Positions 16,005 to 25,614 of a stretch of DNA of 64,000 nt are shown one piece after another. Numbering within the stretch: position 1 is the stretch's first letter; each line of letters starts with the position of its first letter. The position numbers and the translations under genes were made by a program. The notes below the pieces were generated by a model that made no database searches, had not been told where the DNA came from, and was given only the letters and a program-made list of their open reading frames with translations. This stretch comes from Cupriavidus taiwanensis (GTDB lineage Bacteria; Pseudomonadota; Gammaproteobacteria; Burkholderiales; Burkholderiaceae). Location: the NCBI RefSeq assembly GCF_900250115.1, contig NZ_LT984803.1, positions 682,001-746,000 of the forward strand. The letters are read 5' to 3'.

Positions 16005-17381
16005 CTAGCCCTGCACGCAGATCAAGCCCAGGTCTCCCTTCTTCACCTGCAGCTTGTGGTCGCGCATCAGCCGGAACAGCGTTACCCGCGAAATCCCGAG
16101 TTCCGCCGCCACATCGATCAGCCGTTCGTGATGCCGCTGCAGCGCTTCGACGATGGCGTTCTGCTCGGCGGCCTCGCGGATCGCGGCCAGCGTGAGCGGA
16201 CGGTCGTCGGCGGGCGCGGCCAGTTCCAGGTCGTCGGGCTGGATCACGCCGTCTTCGCACATTGCGGCGGCGTGGCGGATGCGGTTGATCAGCTCGCGCA
16301 CGTTGCCGGGCCAGGTGTGCAGCTGGATCGCGCGCAGCGCCAGCGGCGAGAAGCCGCGGATGCGCGCCGGCGACTGCTTGCGCACGGTGTCCAGCACGTG
16401 TTCGGCGATCAGCAGGATGTCGCTGCCGCGCTCGCGCAGCGGGGGCTGGCGCACACGCAGCACGCACAGCCGGTGGTACAGGTCGCCGCGGAAGCGTTCG
16501 GCGGCGATCGCGGCTTCCAGGTCGACGTGAGTGGCGGAGATGATGCGGACATCCACCTCGACCGACTCGGTGCCGCCGAGGCGCTCGATGCGCCCGGTCT
16601 CGAGGAAGCGCAGCAGGCTGGTCTGGCTTTCGATCGGCATGTCGCCGATTTCATCGAGGAACAGCGTGCCGCCCTGCGCCATCTCGATGCGCCCTGGCTT
16701 GCGCTTGGTGGCGCCGGTGAAGGCGCCGCGCTCGTAGCCGAACAGTTCCGACATCAGCAGCGTGGGCGGGATCGCCGCGCAGTTGACCGCGATGAACGGG
16801 CGCGAGGCCCGCGCCGAGGCGCGGTGGATGGCCTGCGCGGCGAGTTCCTTGCCGGTGCCGGACTCACCCGAGATTAGCACCGGCGTGTCCCAGCGCGACA
16901 CCTTCTCGATGCCGCGGAACAGCGACTGCATCGCCGGGCAGCTGCCGATCATGCCGTCGGGGCGGGCCGTGCGCGGGGCCTCGTGCTGGGCGCCGGGCCG
17001 CAGCCGGGCCATGCCGAGCGCGTGGCCCAGGGCCTCCGCCAGGCGCGGGTGTTCCAGCGGGGCGGTGTGGTAGTCGACGAAGTACAGGCCGAGCAACCGG
17101 CGCGCGGTCTCGCTCAGCGCGTGCTGGCCGGCGACGATGCCGATCCAGCCGACATGCCGCTGCGCCAGCCAGGGCTCGAAGGCTTCCAGTTCGGCATCGC
17201 CGAAGCCGCCTTGCAGGTCCAGCAGCGCGGCCAGCGGCTGGTTACTGGGAGGCATGGCCTGCAGGTCCTGCAGATTTGACGCGAAGCTGATTTTCCAGCC
17301 GCGCTGGGCAAACAGCCGGCACAGCGTGGCGTCATGGTGCTGCGACAGGTACAGCAGCGGGCGGTTGGCGTACGCGCTCAT
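16005..17381 (-). CDS. Sigma-54-dependent activator, VpsR-like
   Basis: 458 residues. Residues 1-130 form a receiver-like domain resembling the VpsR N-terminal domain, with no obvious phospho-acceptor pocket. The AAA+ domain has Walker A GESGTGKE (172-179), the sigma-54 contact loop GAFTGA (219-224) and Walker B TLFLDEIGD. A Fis-type helix-turn-helix lies at about 430-450 (VAAELGISRVTLFRLM). VpsR controls biofilm polysaccharide in Vibrio and responds to c-di-GMP. Here the gene is first in an operon with the methyltransferase and gtrA. The start at 17381 has GGGGA upstream. Its targets are not known; the glycan genes and the tad locus are candidates. Confidence 0.9.
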   Translation of the reverse strand: MSAYANRPLLYLSQHHDATLCRLFAQRGWKISFASNLQDLQAMPPSNQPLAALLDLQGGFGDAELEAFEPWLAQRHVGWIGIVAGQHALSETARRLLGLYFVDYHTAPLEHPRLAEALGHALGMARLRPGAQHEAPRTARPDGMIGSCPAMQSLFRGIEKVSRWDTPVLISGESGTGKELAAQAIHRASARASRPFIAVNCAAIPPTLLMSELFGYERGAFTGATKRKPGRIEMAQGGTLFLDEIGDMPIESQTSLLRFLETGRIERLGGTESVEVDVRIISATHVDLEAAIAAERFRGDLYHRLCVLRVRQPPLRERGSDILLIAEHVLDTVRKQSPARIRGFSPLALRAIQLHTWPGNVRELINRIRHAAAMCEDGVIQPDDLELAAPADDRPLTLAAIREAAEQNAIVEALQRHHERLIDVAAELGISRVTLFRLMRDHKLQVKKGDLGLICVQG

Positions 17382-18512
17382 GAGATTTCCCCGGATTCTT
17401 GTTTTTTGCGGAACTGGCGGCCGGCATGGCCGGCCGCTGGTCCCGTTGGCTCTAAGGCTTGCGCCGGCGCATCATGGCGATGCGGCGCGGCGCGCTCCCA
17501 ATTTCTGTTGTTCAACCCCATTTCTGTCCGGGCGCACCGGCATGCCGGCGTGCCTCGGGCTTCAGGTGGCACGGACCGCTTGCTTGCGCTCGCGGCCCGT
17601 GTTCCTGAATGACCTCCGCTTTATCTTGTCGACGCCCATGTCATGGCGGGTGCCGGTGCGGGCCAGTTCCTGCCGCGTGGCCCTCGCTTACAGCGCCAGT
17701 CCAATTCCCCGCCCTGGGTTGCGGGGGCCGTCCTGAAACTGATCCTCGGCGAACGTGCCAGTGTGCTTGCCGCTGTCGTTTCAGACTTCCCCTTTGTGCC
17801 GGGCTTCTGTTCGCGCAGACATATGTGCGATGACTGTGCCAGATCTGTCTAAGTCTTTGAAGACAAAGGTTTTTCGATGTTGCCTCGGGCGCCGCCACGG
17901 CCCGGCGCGATCCAAAATGTTCCGCTCTTGTTACGTCACGGGGCAATTTCATGCTGCATCGCAAAAAATCATCCAGCGGCAAAGCAAGGTATCGAGCACG
18001 AAATCGGCGTATTGGGTGCCGAAAAAGACATTGCGACCATGCGGTGCCCACCGGAACGAGGGAATGCAAAATTTGAAACACGCGCAACCGAGGGCTCCCA
18101 TACTGCACCTCGCCGCGCCTCAAGATAGTTTCATTTCCGTTACAAGGAATTGAAGGGCATACATCTTCCGCCGACACGCGGCGACCGCGCCGGCCTCAGC
18201 CTTTTGGTGCCGCGCACTCGCTGACGGTACTGGCGGGACGGAGAACACCGGCGCGTTGACAAGCCTTCGGACGAATCGCGGCTGAACGGCTCAGCCGCTT
18301 CTCATCTGTTTGGATGGGACGGGCAGGTTTTCCAGGGTGCCCGGCATGCGGGACCAAATGGTTGCATTCGTGAAACTCGGACAACGCGCCGGCGAGGCGG
18401 CGAGGTCGTGGCGTGGTACCTGGCGGGCGAGTCCCGGCGGGTGCCACGCCTTTGATTTTGCGGGCCTAGACGAAAATGATTCGTATTGCCAACCTGGCCG
18501 CGCCAAACAATT
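17382..18512. other. Gene-less stretch upstream of the sigma-54 activator
   Basis: About 1.1 kb between the activator start and the end of the LysR gene, both on the minus strand. The frames here lack a ribosome site, a domain or the GC3 pattern of neighbours, and base composition is more AT-rich than the flanks (for example 17850-18150). I see no tRNA, repeat or clear promoter. It may be a decayed gene or a long regulatory region. Confidence 0.45.
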
Positions 18513-19481
18513 TCACGGATGAAACTGCCCGGCATTTCGGGCTTCGACAGTCGCCGCCTGCGTGCCTTCCAGTCGCACCTGTTCCTGCAGCCAGGCATGG
18601 AACTGCTGGATGGCCTTCTCGCGCGGGTTGCCTTCGCGCCAGGTCACCCAGTAGTGCAGGCTGGACGGGATCCGCGTGGGGCCGATCTGCACCAGCTCGC
18701 CGCTGGCCAGGTAGTCATGCGCCAGCTGTGCACGCGCCGTCGCCACGCCCAGGCCGGCCACGGCGGACTGCAGCATCAGGCCGGCGTCCTGGAAAATCGG
18801 GCCGCGCTCCGGTTCGTCACCGGGCAGGCCGGCGGCCTCGAGCCAGTCGCGCCAGGGGCGCAGGGCAAAGCGCAGCATCGGCAGGCGCGGCACGTCGGCC
18901 AGCGTGAAGCCCGGGTAGCGCGCCAGCAGCGCCGGGCTCGCCACTGCGATCACGTGGTCTTCGATCAGGTTGTGGCACTCGAAGCCGGGCAGGTCGATGC
19001 GCTGGTGCCAGATGCCGACATCGACGCTGTACGGGTCCGGCGGCGTAATCTCGGCGTGCAGCCGCAGGTGCAGGTCCAGCGACGGCACCTGGGCGTGCAG
19101 GCTGGGCAGGCGGCGGATCAGCCAGGCATTGGCCAAATCGGCCATCACGCTGACCTGCAACCGGACCACCGGCGGCCCGGCGCTGTTGCCGGCCTCGCGC
19201 AGCGCGCTTTCGATGTCGTCGAGCGCGCCGCGCACCTGTTCGGCCAGTCGCGCCCCCACGCTGGTAGGCACCATCTGGCTGCCGCTGCGCTGGAACAGCT
19301 TGGTGCCAAGGCTGGTTTCCAGCGCGCGGACGTGATGGCTGATGGCGCTGTGGGTCAGGGACAGCTCCTCGGCCGCGCGCGAGAAGCTGCGGTGGCGCGC
19401 GGCGGCCTCCAGTGCACGCAGCGCTTGCAGCGGCGGCAGATGGACGGGGCGCGGGGCGGGGTTGGCGGGGGCTTTGGCCAT
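18513..19481 (-). CDS. LysR-family transcriptional regulator (GcvA-like)
   Basis: 322 residues. The helix-turn-helix lies at about residues 17-55 (LQALRALEAAARHRSFSR, AISHHVRALE), followed by the LysR substrate-binding domain. The Arg-rich LAHDYLASGELVQIGP near the C-terminus is typical of the GcvA/AmpR branch. The start MAKAPANP at 19481 was chosen because an inverted repeat (AATT-N8-AATT) lies just upstream at 19491-19506 and the frame before it has no domain. A closely related promoter sequence precedes the MFS gene at 23414, so that transporter is the best target candidate. It is divergent from the PAP2 gene. Confidence 0.9.
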   Translation of the reverse strand: MAKAPANPAPRPVHLPPLQALRALEAAARHRSFSRAAEELSLTHSAISHHVRALETSLGTKLFQRSGSQMVPTSVGARLAEQVRGALDDIESALREAGNSAGPPVVRLQVSVMADLANAWLIRRLPSLHAQVPSLDLHLRLHAEITPPDPYSVDVGIWHQRIDLPGFECHNLIEDHVIAVASPALLARYPGFTLADVPRLPMLRFALRPWRDWLEAAGLPGDEPERGPIFQDAGLMLQSAVAGLGVATARAQLAHDYLASGELVQIGPTRIPSSLHYWVTWREGNPREKAIQQFHAWLQEQVRLEGTQAATVEARNAGQFHP

Positions 19482-19914
19482 GGTCGGGCCAATTCTAATC
19501 ACAATTGCCGCGGATATCCTCGGTTGGCTCTGCACTGGAATGGGCAAGAGACAAAGGCCACATGACGCGACGGCAAACATGCCTTCCGCTTTCCCGGACA
19601 GGCCGCAGCCAGTGATGTTGTTGCAAGCCATGGTGGGCGCGTATGGCTCGATGCGGACTTGACCCGAACGGCGTCGGAGCGCTAGCCGGGCGACCCTCAT
19701 CCGGCGGCAAAAGGCGAGTGCAAGCGGCGCTGCGGTATTGCGCGCGCTGCGCGCCCAAGGGCCGGGAGCAAGGCTTCTGGTCCCTTAAGTCTTAAGGTTG
19801 ATTCGCCCAAAGGACGATGCCTGTTACGCACGCCGGACAGTATCTTGCCAATATCAGCTTTGCCTGGTGACGACCCGTAGCGATCGTTGCCGGGTCTTGC
19901 CGGGGGGCAAAAAA
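19482..19914. other. Divergent region between the LysR and PAP2 genes, with a possible decayed MFS start
   Basis: 433 bases. Positions 19491-19533 match 23342-23384, upstream of the MFS gene, at 35 of 43 bases. Beyond it an ATGACG at 19562 sits almost exactly where the MFS start lies relative to the other copy, but that frame stops after 17 codons. This looks like a remnant of an old LysR-MFS divergent junction. Nothing else coding is seen up to the Shine-Dalgarno (GGGGGG) of the PAP2 gene. Confidence 0.5.
19491..19533 (+). repeat. Imperfect direct repeat, copy 1 (LysR upstream)
   Basis: 43 bases, ungapped 35/43 match to 23342-23384. It contains CAATT-N8-AATTG, a perfect 5-bp inverted repeat that begins nine bases upstream of the LysR start and could be that regulator's own operator. 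Confidence 0.7.
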
Positions 19915-20874
19915 ATGACAACGGGGACTCGGGTCTGCACCCGTGGAGATTTGCTTAGATGGGGAGTGGTATTGCTCGTGCTGGTCCTCGACGGAGCCTG
20001 GCTCGTCGCGAGCGAGCGCTCGGTGACTACCGCTAGTTTGCGTGGCAGCGGCCTTGGCGTGGCCATGCTGGCCGCAATCGCCACGGTCCTGGGCCTGATT
20101 GCCTCCCATCCACGTATTACCGCAACGTCGCGTGGATTGCACTATCGGCGTCTGGCTTTGGTGGCGCACAGCGGCGCGCTGCTGGTCGCCTTTACCAATG
20201 TCATGAGCGTCATGTCATACCTGCTGGTGACATTGGCGCCGCCGCTAGTGGATGAAAGGCTGGCGGCGCTGGATCGGATGCTTGGCTTTGACTGGCCACA
20301 AGCTTACGCGTGGGTGCGTGCCCACCCGGCTATTGATCTCATTTTCAAATTCGCCTACATGAGCGGACTGGCTCAGTTGTTGCTCATTCCCATGCTGACT
20401 GGCTTGCTGGGACACGCTACTTATCTGCGCGAGTTTGTTGCGAGCCAGATGCTGTCGTGCGTGCTGCTGTTGCTGATCGCAGCGCCTTGGCCGGCAGCCG
20501 GAGCCTATGTCAGCTATGGTCTGGCCAGCCCGGGCGAGCTGGCCACGGTTGCGCATTTCGGCCCGCTGCGCGATGGCACCATGCAGGTGTTCGACCTGGG
20601 CCATATGCAGGGCCTGGTTTCGCTGCCGTCCTACCACACCACGCTTGCCTTGATCTTCGTCCAGTCAATGCGCTGGACCCGAGTCGGCTTCATCGTTGCG
20701 TGCGTGCTGAACGGTCTGATGATTCTGTCCACGCCCACAGAAGGCGGTCATTACCTGGTGGATGTGGTCGCAGGAGTAGCGCTGTGGGCGTTGACCGCGG
20801 GCATGCTGCACGTGTTTTCCAACCGTTCCACGCCAGCGCTAAGCGGACGGATGGCACCGACACAGCCGGCTTGA
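19915..20874 (+). CDS. PAP2-family membrane phosphatase/transferase
   Basis: 319 residues with six or so membrane helices. The C-terminal half holds the PAP2 motif pieces: [11 protein letters not shown] (SxxxH-type motif with its histidine) and [11 protein letters not shown] (second histidine). The closest layout is the inositolphosphotransferase (Aur1/Ipt1) branch of PAP2, which acts on lipid phosphates or phospho-head groups at the membrane. The start at 19915 follows a GGGGGG site. The gene precedes the membrane SpeE-like gene by 67 bases on the same strand, probably in one transcript. Codon use is less GC-biased than in the housekeeping genes of this window. Confidence 0.8.
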   Translation: MTTGTRVCTRGDLLRWGVVLLVLVLDGAWLVASERSVTTASLRGSGLGVAMLAAIATVLGLIASHPRITATSRGLHYRRLALVAHSGALLVAFTNVMSVMSYLLVTLAPPLVDERLAALDRMLGFDWPQAYAWVRAHPAIDLIFKFAYMSGLAQLLLIPMLTGLLGHATYLREFVASQMLSCVLLLLIAAPWPAAGAYVSYGLASPGELATVAHFGPLRDGTMQVFDLGHMQGLVSLPSYHTTLALIFVQSMRWTRVGFIVACVLNGLMILSTPTEGGHYLVDVVAGVALWALTAGMLHVFSNRSTPALSGRMAPTQPA

Positions 20875-20941
20875 GCGAGGGGCGAGGCGTCAAGGGCGCT
20901 GGCTGGCAGACAACGATAACCATAATTTTGGGGGGACGGTG

Positions 20942-23242
20942 ATGGAGCCAGCCAATTCAGTCGATGCCGCCATGCCGGATGGAGCCGCAAAGGCGTATGG
21001 CCAGCCCAAGGCAGGAGCGGAAAACCTGGAATTGCGCTGGAAGCGCATTATCTGCGTGCTTTTCTTCTTCTCCGGCTTTCCGGCGCTGATTTACCAACTG
21101 GTTTGGCAGCGCGCGCTGTTCCGGATTCTTGGCGTCAATATCGAGTCGGTGACCGTTGTCGTTACCGCCTTCATGCTCGGGCTTGGTCTGGGCAGCCTTG
21201 CGGGTGGATTGCTATCGAGGCGGCGCGGCTTGGCGCTGCTTCCGCTGCTTGCTGCTATCGAACTCCTTACCGGTGCCTTCGGTCTGGTGTCGCTCGGCAT
21301 TTTCGACCGGGTCGGTACGCTGGCGCTTGGTTTGCCCTTGGGTATGACAGCAGCCATGACACTGGCGCTGGTGCTGGTGCCAACGCTGTTGATGGGCGCC
21401 ACCCTGCCGGTGCTGGTCGGTCACCTCGCGCCGCGGTCCGGCAACGTTGGCAATGCGGTGGGGCTGCTTTACTACGTGAACACCTTGGGCGCAGGAGCCG
21501 CCTGCCTCGTTTGCGCGGTGGTGCTGTTTCCCTTCCTCGGCATGCAAGGAGCAGTGTATGTGGCGGTCGCGTTGAATGTTGTGGTCGCTTTCGGAGCGCT
21601 GCTGATGCACTGGCGCGAAGGCAAGGCCCTTCATGTGGGCCGGGAGCGGGCAGCGGCTCTCAGCACTACCGCGCCAGCGTTGAGGTTCTTTGTAGTCTTG
21701 ACGCTGGCCTGTATCGGCGGAGCCATTTCGCTGTCATACGAGATCTTCTTCTTCCGCACCGTCTCCTATGCGTCGGGCGGCAGCGCCTTCGCCTTCGCCG
21801 CAATCCTGGGCGCGTTCCTGATAGGCATCGCCTCGGGTTCGCGCCAGGCGGGCGAATGGTGTGACGGAGCGATAGAGCACGGCATGCGGCGCCTGGCGGC
21901 CGCGCTGCTCAAAGCGAACCTTGCCGGGCTGCTGTTCTTGCCCGTGCTGGCGCATCTGGCGCTGCCTCATGGCGTGCTCCTCGGCGCCTTGCTCCTGATG
22001 GTCTACCTGGTGGCACGCAGCTGGGGATCACTGCTGCCCTGCCTTGCTCATTGGGGTGTCGCGGCCGATGGTCATGCCGGCATGCGTACCGCGCTGCTTT
22101 ATCTTGCCAATATCATCGGCTCCGCCGCCGGCAGCATTGTCACCGGCTTCGTGCTGATGGAGAAACTGAGCCTGGTCAGCATTGCCGTGGTGCTAGTGGG
22201 TGCCGGGTTGGTGTGCACTCTGTTATTGGAGATTTGCTTGCCCTTGCCACCGCGCGTGAAACGCTGGCACGGGGGGCTTGCCTGCGCAATGGGCGTGTCC
22301 GCCATGGTGGCGCTGCCCCCGCTTAGTGAGGCAGTGCTGGAGACACTGTTGTGGAAAGGAGCGTCCGATGCCAGGGGACCCTTTGTGCAAGTGATTGAAA
22401 ATCGCAGCGGCATCATCACGGTAGACCAGGAGGGTACCGTGTACGGTGGAGGTATGTACGACGGACGCTTCAACGTGGACCTGCGGCATGACACCAACGG
22501 TATCCTGCGGCCCTACGCCCTGAACCTGTTCCATCGCCACCCGCGCGACGTGCTGATGATCGGCCTGTCCTCAGGATCCTGGGCGCAAGTGATCGCCAAT
22601 AACCCGGAGGTCCATTCGCTTACCATTGTCGAGATCAATCCAGGCTATGTGGAGCTAATCGCGCGCAATCCGGAAGTGGCCTCGGTGCTTCGCCATCCCA
22701 AGGTGACCCTCGTCGTCGACGACGGGCGCCGCTGGCTTCGCCTGCATCCGGAGCGTCGCTTTGACGCCATCGTTTCCAATACCACCTGGCACTTTCGGGC
22801 CAATGCCACCAATCTGCTGTCAGCGGAGTTTCTGCAACTGGCCGGTCACCACCTGAAACCGAACGGCATTCTCTACTACAACACCACTGACTCCGAACGG
22901 GTCCAGCGAACGGCATGCCTGGCGTTTCCCTATGGAGCGCGCTTCAGCAATCATATGGTGGTGTCTCGCGCGCCGCTGGTCTGGAACTTTGAGCACTGGC
23001 GACGCACACTGGGAGCTTATCGTATCGACGGCCGGGCTATCCTTGACGCGAGCCGCGGGCAGGACCGTGTGCTGGTCGATACCTTGAACGCCGTGTGGCG
23101 ATCCATTGAGCAAGGTGGCGGATCGGGAAGCGGCGATGCCATGGAAGCTTGCCCGCGCATTCTCGCCAGGACCGCTGGGCTGGCGCCGATCACAGACGAC
23201 AATATGGGTACCGAGTGGCGTCAGCCGCTCAGGCTTGACTGA
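20942..23242 (+). CDS. Membrane-embedded spermidine-synthase-like protein (fused transporter-like and SpeE-like domains)
   Basis: 766 residues. Residues about 30-470 contain around ten or more membrane helices ([36 protein letters not shown]), typical of the fused MFS/spermidine synthase family. Residues about 520-740 form a Rossmann-like SpeE domain ([54 protein letters not shown]). The Gly-rich loop reads GLSSGSW instead of the GGGDG of true spermidine synthases, so polyamine synthesis is doubtful. The ATG at 20942 follows GGGGGGA; an overlapping GTG at 20939 is possible. It forms a pair with the PAP2 gene. Function is unknown. Confidence 0.8.
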   Translation: MEPANSVDAAMPDGAAKAYGQPKAGAENLELRWKRIICVLFFFSGFPALIYQLVWQRALFRILGVNIESVTVVVTAFMLGLGLGSLAGGLLSRRRGLALLPLLAAIELLTGAFGLVSLGIFDRVGTLALGLPLGMTAAMTLALVLVPTLLMGATLPVLVGHLAPRSGNVGNAVGLLYYVNTLGAGAACLVCAVVLFPFLGMQGAVYVAVALNVVVAFGALLMHWREGKALHVGRERAAALSTTAPALRFFVVLTLACIGGAISLSYEIFFFRTVSYASGGSAFAFAAILGAFLIGIASGSRQAGEWCDGAIEHGMRRLAAALLKANLAGLLFLPVLAHLALPHGVLLGALLLMVYLVARSWGSLLPCLAHWGVAADGHAGMRTALLYLANIIGSAAGSIVTGFVLMEKLSLVSIAVVLVGAGLVCTLLLEICLPLPPRVKRWHGGLACAMGVSAMVALPPLSEAVLETLLWKGASDARGPFVQVIENRSGIITVDQEGTVYGGGMYDGRFNVDLRHDTNGILRPYALNLFHRHPRDVLMIGLSSGSWAQVIANNPEVHSLTIVEINPGYVELIARNPEVASVLRHPKVTLVVDDGRRWLRLHPERRFDAIVSNTTWHFRANATNLLSAEFLQLAGHHLKPNGILYYNTTDSERVQRTACLAFPYGARFSNHMVVSRAPLVWNFEHWRRTLGAYRIDGRAILDASRGQDRVLVDTLNAVWRSIEQGGGSGSGDAMEACPRILARTAGLAPITDDNMGTEWRQPLRLD

Positions 23243-23341
23243 ACGTCGGTCAGCCAACTCTCCAGCGCAATCGACCGATAATCCCGCTCATTTGTGCGTA
23301 GGCGCGCGCCTCGGCCGAAAAACGTTTCGCCACGGACGTCA

Positions 23342-23384
23342 AATTCTATTCACAATTGCAGTGGGTATCTTTCGTTGGCTTTGC
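23342..23384 (+). promoter_or_regulatory. Imperfect direct repeat, copy 2 (MFS upstream), candidate LysR target
   Basis: 43 bases matching 19491-19533 at 35/43 positions, including the AATT-N8-AATT core. It ends 29 bases before the MFS start. Because the first copy lies just ahead of the LysR gene, this is a good candidate site for that regulator. The match is seen directly; the binding is inferred. Confidence 0.5.
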
Positions 23385-23413
23385 CATGTCAGAGGGAAGA
23401 CAATGCAAGCCAT

Positions 23414-24676
23414 ATGACGACTACGACTTCCTCCTTGTCTTCCGCATCTCCGCAAGCGCGGCCTGAAACCATTGCGCCCGCCCGCTGGCGGGTGCTGGCC
23501 GTGTTTTCCCTGGGCTTTTTGATTTCCTATCTGTTCCGCGGCGTCAACCTGGGCTTTGCCTCCCATCTGACGCGTGAACTCGGGCTCAATGCCGGCGACT
23601 TGGGCCTGCTCACCAGCTTTTATTTCCTTGGCTTTGCCTGCGCCCAACTGCCGGCGGGCATCCTGCTGGATCGCTACGGTCCGCGCCGTACCGAAGCGGC
23701 GATGCTGCTGGTAGCGGTGGCCGGGTCGCTGGTGTTCGCGCTTGCGCCCGGCATGGCTGGACTCGCCGTCGGCCGGCTGCTGATCGGCGTGGGCGTGTCG
23801 GTGTGCCTGGGCGCTGCCATCCAGGCCTTGTCAATGTGGTTCCCGCTATCGCGCATGCCTTTGCTCAACGGCGTGGTGATGGCCATCGGTGGCCTTGGTG
23901 CGGTGCTCGTCGGCACGCCACTGACCTGGCTGCTGTCGTTTACCGACTGGCGCACGATCAGCACCGGTCTCGCCTGCGTGTCGTTAGCGATGGCGGCGCT
24001 GCTTTGGTTCTGTGCGCCCGACAAGCCTCGCGTCGGCAAGGAAAGCCTGCGCGAGCAGTTGCGCGGCACCCGCCAGATCCTTGGCAGCGAGCGCTTCTGG
24101 CGCGTGGTGCCCCTGACGCTGCTCAACCAAGGGGTATTCCTTGCCGTGCAGACGCTATGGGTGGGCGCCTTCCTGCGTGACGTGTCGGGCTACGATGCAG
24201 GTAACAGCGCGCGGCTGGTATCGGTGATCGGCTTTGCGATGATGGCCGGCTGCGTCGGTTCGGGCTGGGCCGCGCGGCACCTGGAGCGCCTTGGGGTGAG
24301 CCTCTATGCCTTTGCCGGAACCGGCATGACCGGGTTCATCGTGATCCAGTTGCTGCTGATGGCGCAAGTGCCGCTGCCACCGGTGCTGATATGGGCCGCG
24401 TATGGCGTGTTCGGCTCCAGTGGCATCTTGACCTACGCAGTGCTGGCGCGCAGTTTCCCCGATGCACTGATCGGTCGGGCGACGACGGCATTGACGCTGA
24501 CAGTGTTCCTATCGACCTTCGCCTGCCAGCTGGGCGTGGGAGTGGTGCTGGACTTTTGGGCCGCGACCGCCGGACATTACCCGAAGGCTGCGCACCTCAC
24601 GGCGTGGGGCGGACTAGTGGTATTGCAGATGCTTGCGGCCGTATGGTATCTGCTGGGCGCGCGCCAACCCCGTTGA
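23414..24676 (+). CDS. MFS transporter
   Basis: 420 residues with twelve predicted membrane helices. The MFS loop 2-3 motif is GILLDRYGPRRTE. The N-terminal FLISYLFRGVNLGFASHLTR and the overall length fit the nitrate/cyanate/sugar-acid type of MFS permeases; the substrate cannot be read from the sequence. The start at 23414 overlaps the stop of a 4-codon frame (ATG at 23403, MQAI) that has its own GGAAG site, so leader-coupled initiation is possible. The upstream repeat shared with the LysR gene suggests control by that regulator. It runs away from the SpeE-like gene, 171 bases downstream. Confidence 0.88.
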   Translation: MTTTTSSLSSASPQARPETIAPARWRVLAVFSLGFLISYLFRGVNLGFASHLTRELGLNAGDLGLLTSFYFLGFACAQLPAGILLDRYGPRRTEAAMLLVAVAGSLVFALAPGMAGLAVGRLLIGVGVSVCLGAAIQALSMWFPLSRMPLLNGVVMAIGGLGAVLVGTPLTWLLSFTDWRTISTGLACVSLAMAALLWFCAPDKPRVGKESLREQLRGTRQILGSERFWRVVPLTLLNQGVFLAVQTLWVGAFLRDVSGYDAGNSARLVSVIGFAMMAGCVGSGWAARHLERLGVSLYAFAGTGMTGFIVIQLLLMAQVPLPPVLIWAAYGVFGSSGILTYAVLARSFPDALIGRATTALTLTVFLSTFACQLGVGVVLDFWAATAGHYPKAAHLTAWGGLVVLQMLAAVWYLLGARQPR

Positions 24677-24738
24677 CGGCTCGGGGGCTGATTCTTTCGC
24701 ATCGAACCGAGAACCGCGCCCGAGTGCGCGCGGGCGAA

Positions 24739-25410
24739 TCAGTAAATGCCCGGCACGACGCGATACCTCACTTTTTCGCGATAGCGAAGGTATTCGGGAT
24801 CGTTAGAGAGCAGCGCTTCCTCGCGAGTGATGCGGACGTACTGCAACGTATAGAGTCCGGCATAGACCAGCAGGTTTTGCAAGCCGAAATTCGTTAGCAG
24901 GAAGCCGATGTCGGCAATGACGTATCCCAGGTAGATCGGGTGTCGCACAAATCGGTAAGCCCCGTGCGAGACGATGCCGCGATTGGCAGGCAGTATCCCG
25001 AACGAGAAGCGGAGCGTGAACTTTGCATAGATCTGCCATGCGAGTCCTGCGGCTTGCAGGCCAGCTCCAACCATTTCCGGTACTAGGCGATCCCCTGGCG
25101 CCAGCTCAATTGCCAGGAAATAGTAGGAAGCGCCTAGCGAGCAGATCACGGTGACAGGACTCCAGTCCCGCCTTTTGGGAACCCGCACAAACAGGGACAG
25201 CCCGAGGGTCAGGCAATGTGCGAACACCAGCAGCAGCAGCGTGATTCGCGTCGGGTCAGCGAGCCATTGCTGGATCGCCACGTATGCGAACCCGGCAAGC
25301 AGTATGGCGGTGGTGCTTCTGAGCCCGGCCTCGACCAGGAATTCCCGAAGATTTATTTTGGTCGTGAGGCTAGGGCCGCACTGATCCTTGTATGCTTGGT
25401 ATTCCTGCAT
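24739..25410 (-). CDS. Isoprenylcysteine carboxyl methyltransferase-like membrane protein
   Basis: 223 residues with four or five membrane helices. The C-terminal half has the ICMT/PEMT pattern GAYRFVRHPIYLGYVIADIG, then REEALLSNDPEYLRYREKVR, which binds SAM at the membrane surface in this family. Bacterial members methylate lipids or unknown small molecules. The ATG at 25410 follows GGGGAA. The gene converges on the MFS gene (62 bases between the stops) and reads in the same direction as the TPM genes 204 bases upstream. The substrate is unknown. Confidence 0.85.
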   Translation of the reverse strand: MQEYQAYKDQCGPSLTTKINLREFLVEAGLRSTTAILLAGFAYVAIQQWLADPTRITLLLLVFAHCLTLGLSLFVRVPKRRDWSPVTVICSLGASYYFLAIELAPGDRLVPEMVGAGLQAAGLAWQIYAKFTLRFSFGILPANRGIVSHGAYRFVRHPIYLGYVIADIGFLLTNFGLQNLLVYAGLYTLQYVRITREEALLSNDPEYLRYREKVRYRVVPGIY

Positions 25411-25614
25411 GGCTTCCCCTTGTACGCGGAAGCTTGGCGCTCCGCTTCGCTGGCTTTATTGCAGCTGTCCATCAAGGGTAGCCCGCGCGCGACAGGCGCC
25501 ATATCGGGTAGAAGTATGTTTCTCCAATGGAACGAGCTCAGGCACTGGTGAGCATGCCGACTAATGTCCGGATGCCACAGCGCCACTGCGAATAGACAGG
25601 GCAGTGGCGCAACC

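Noticed and set aside
19562..23341. PAP2/SpeE module as an insertion sequence or transposon
   Set aside because: There is no transposase and no terminal inverted repeat; the 43-bp flanking repeat looks like a duplicated promoter, not a target site.
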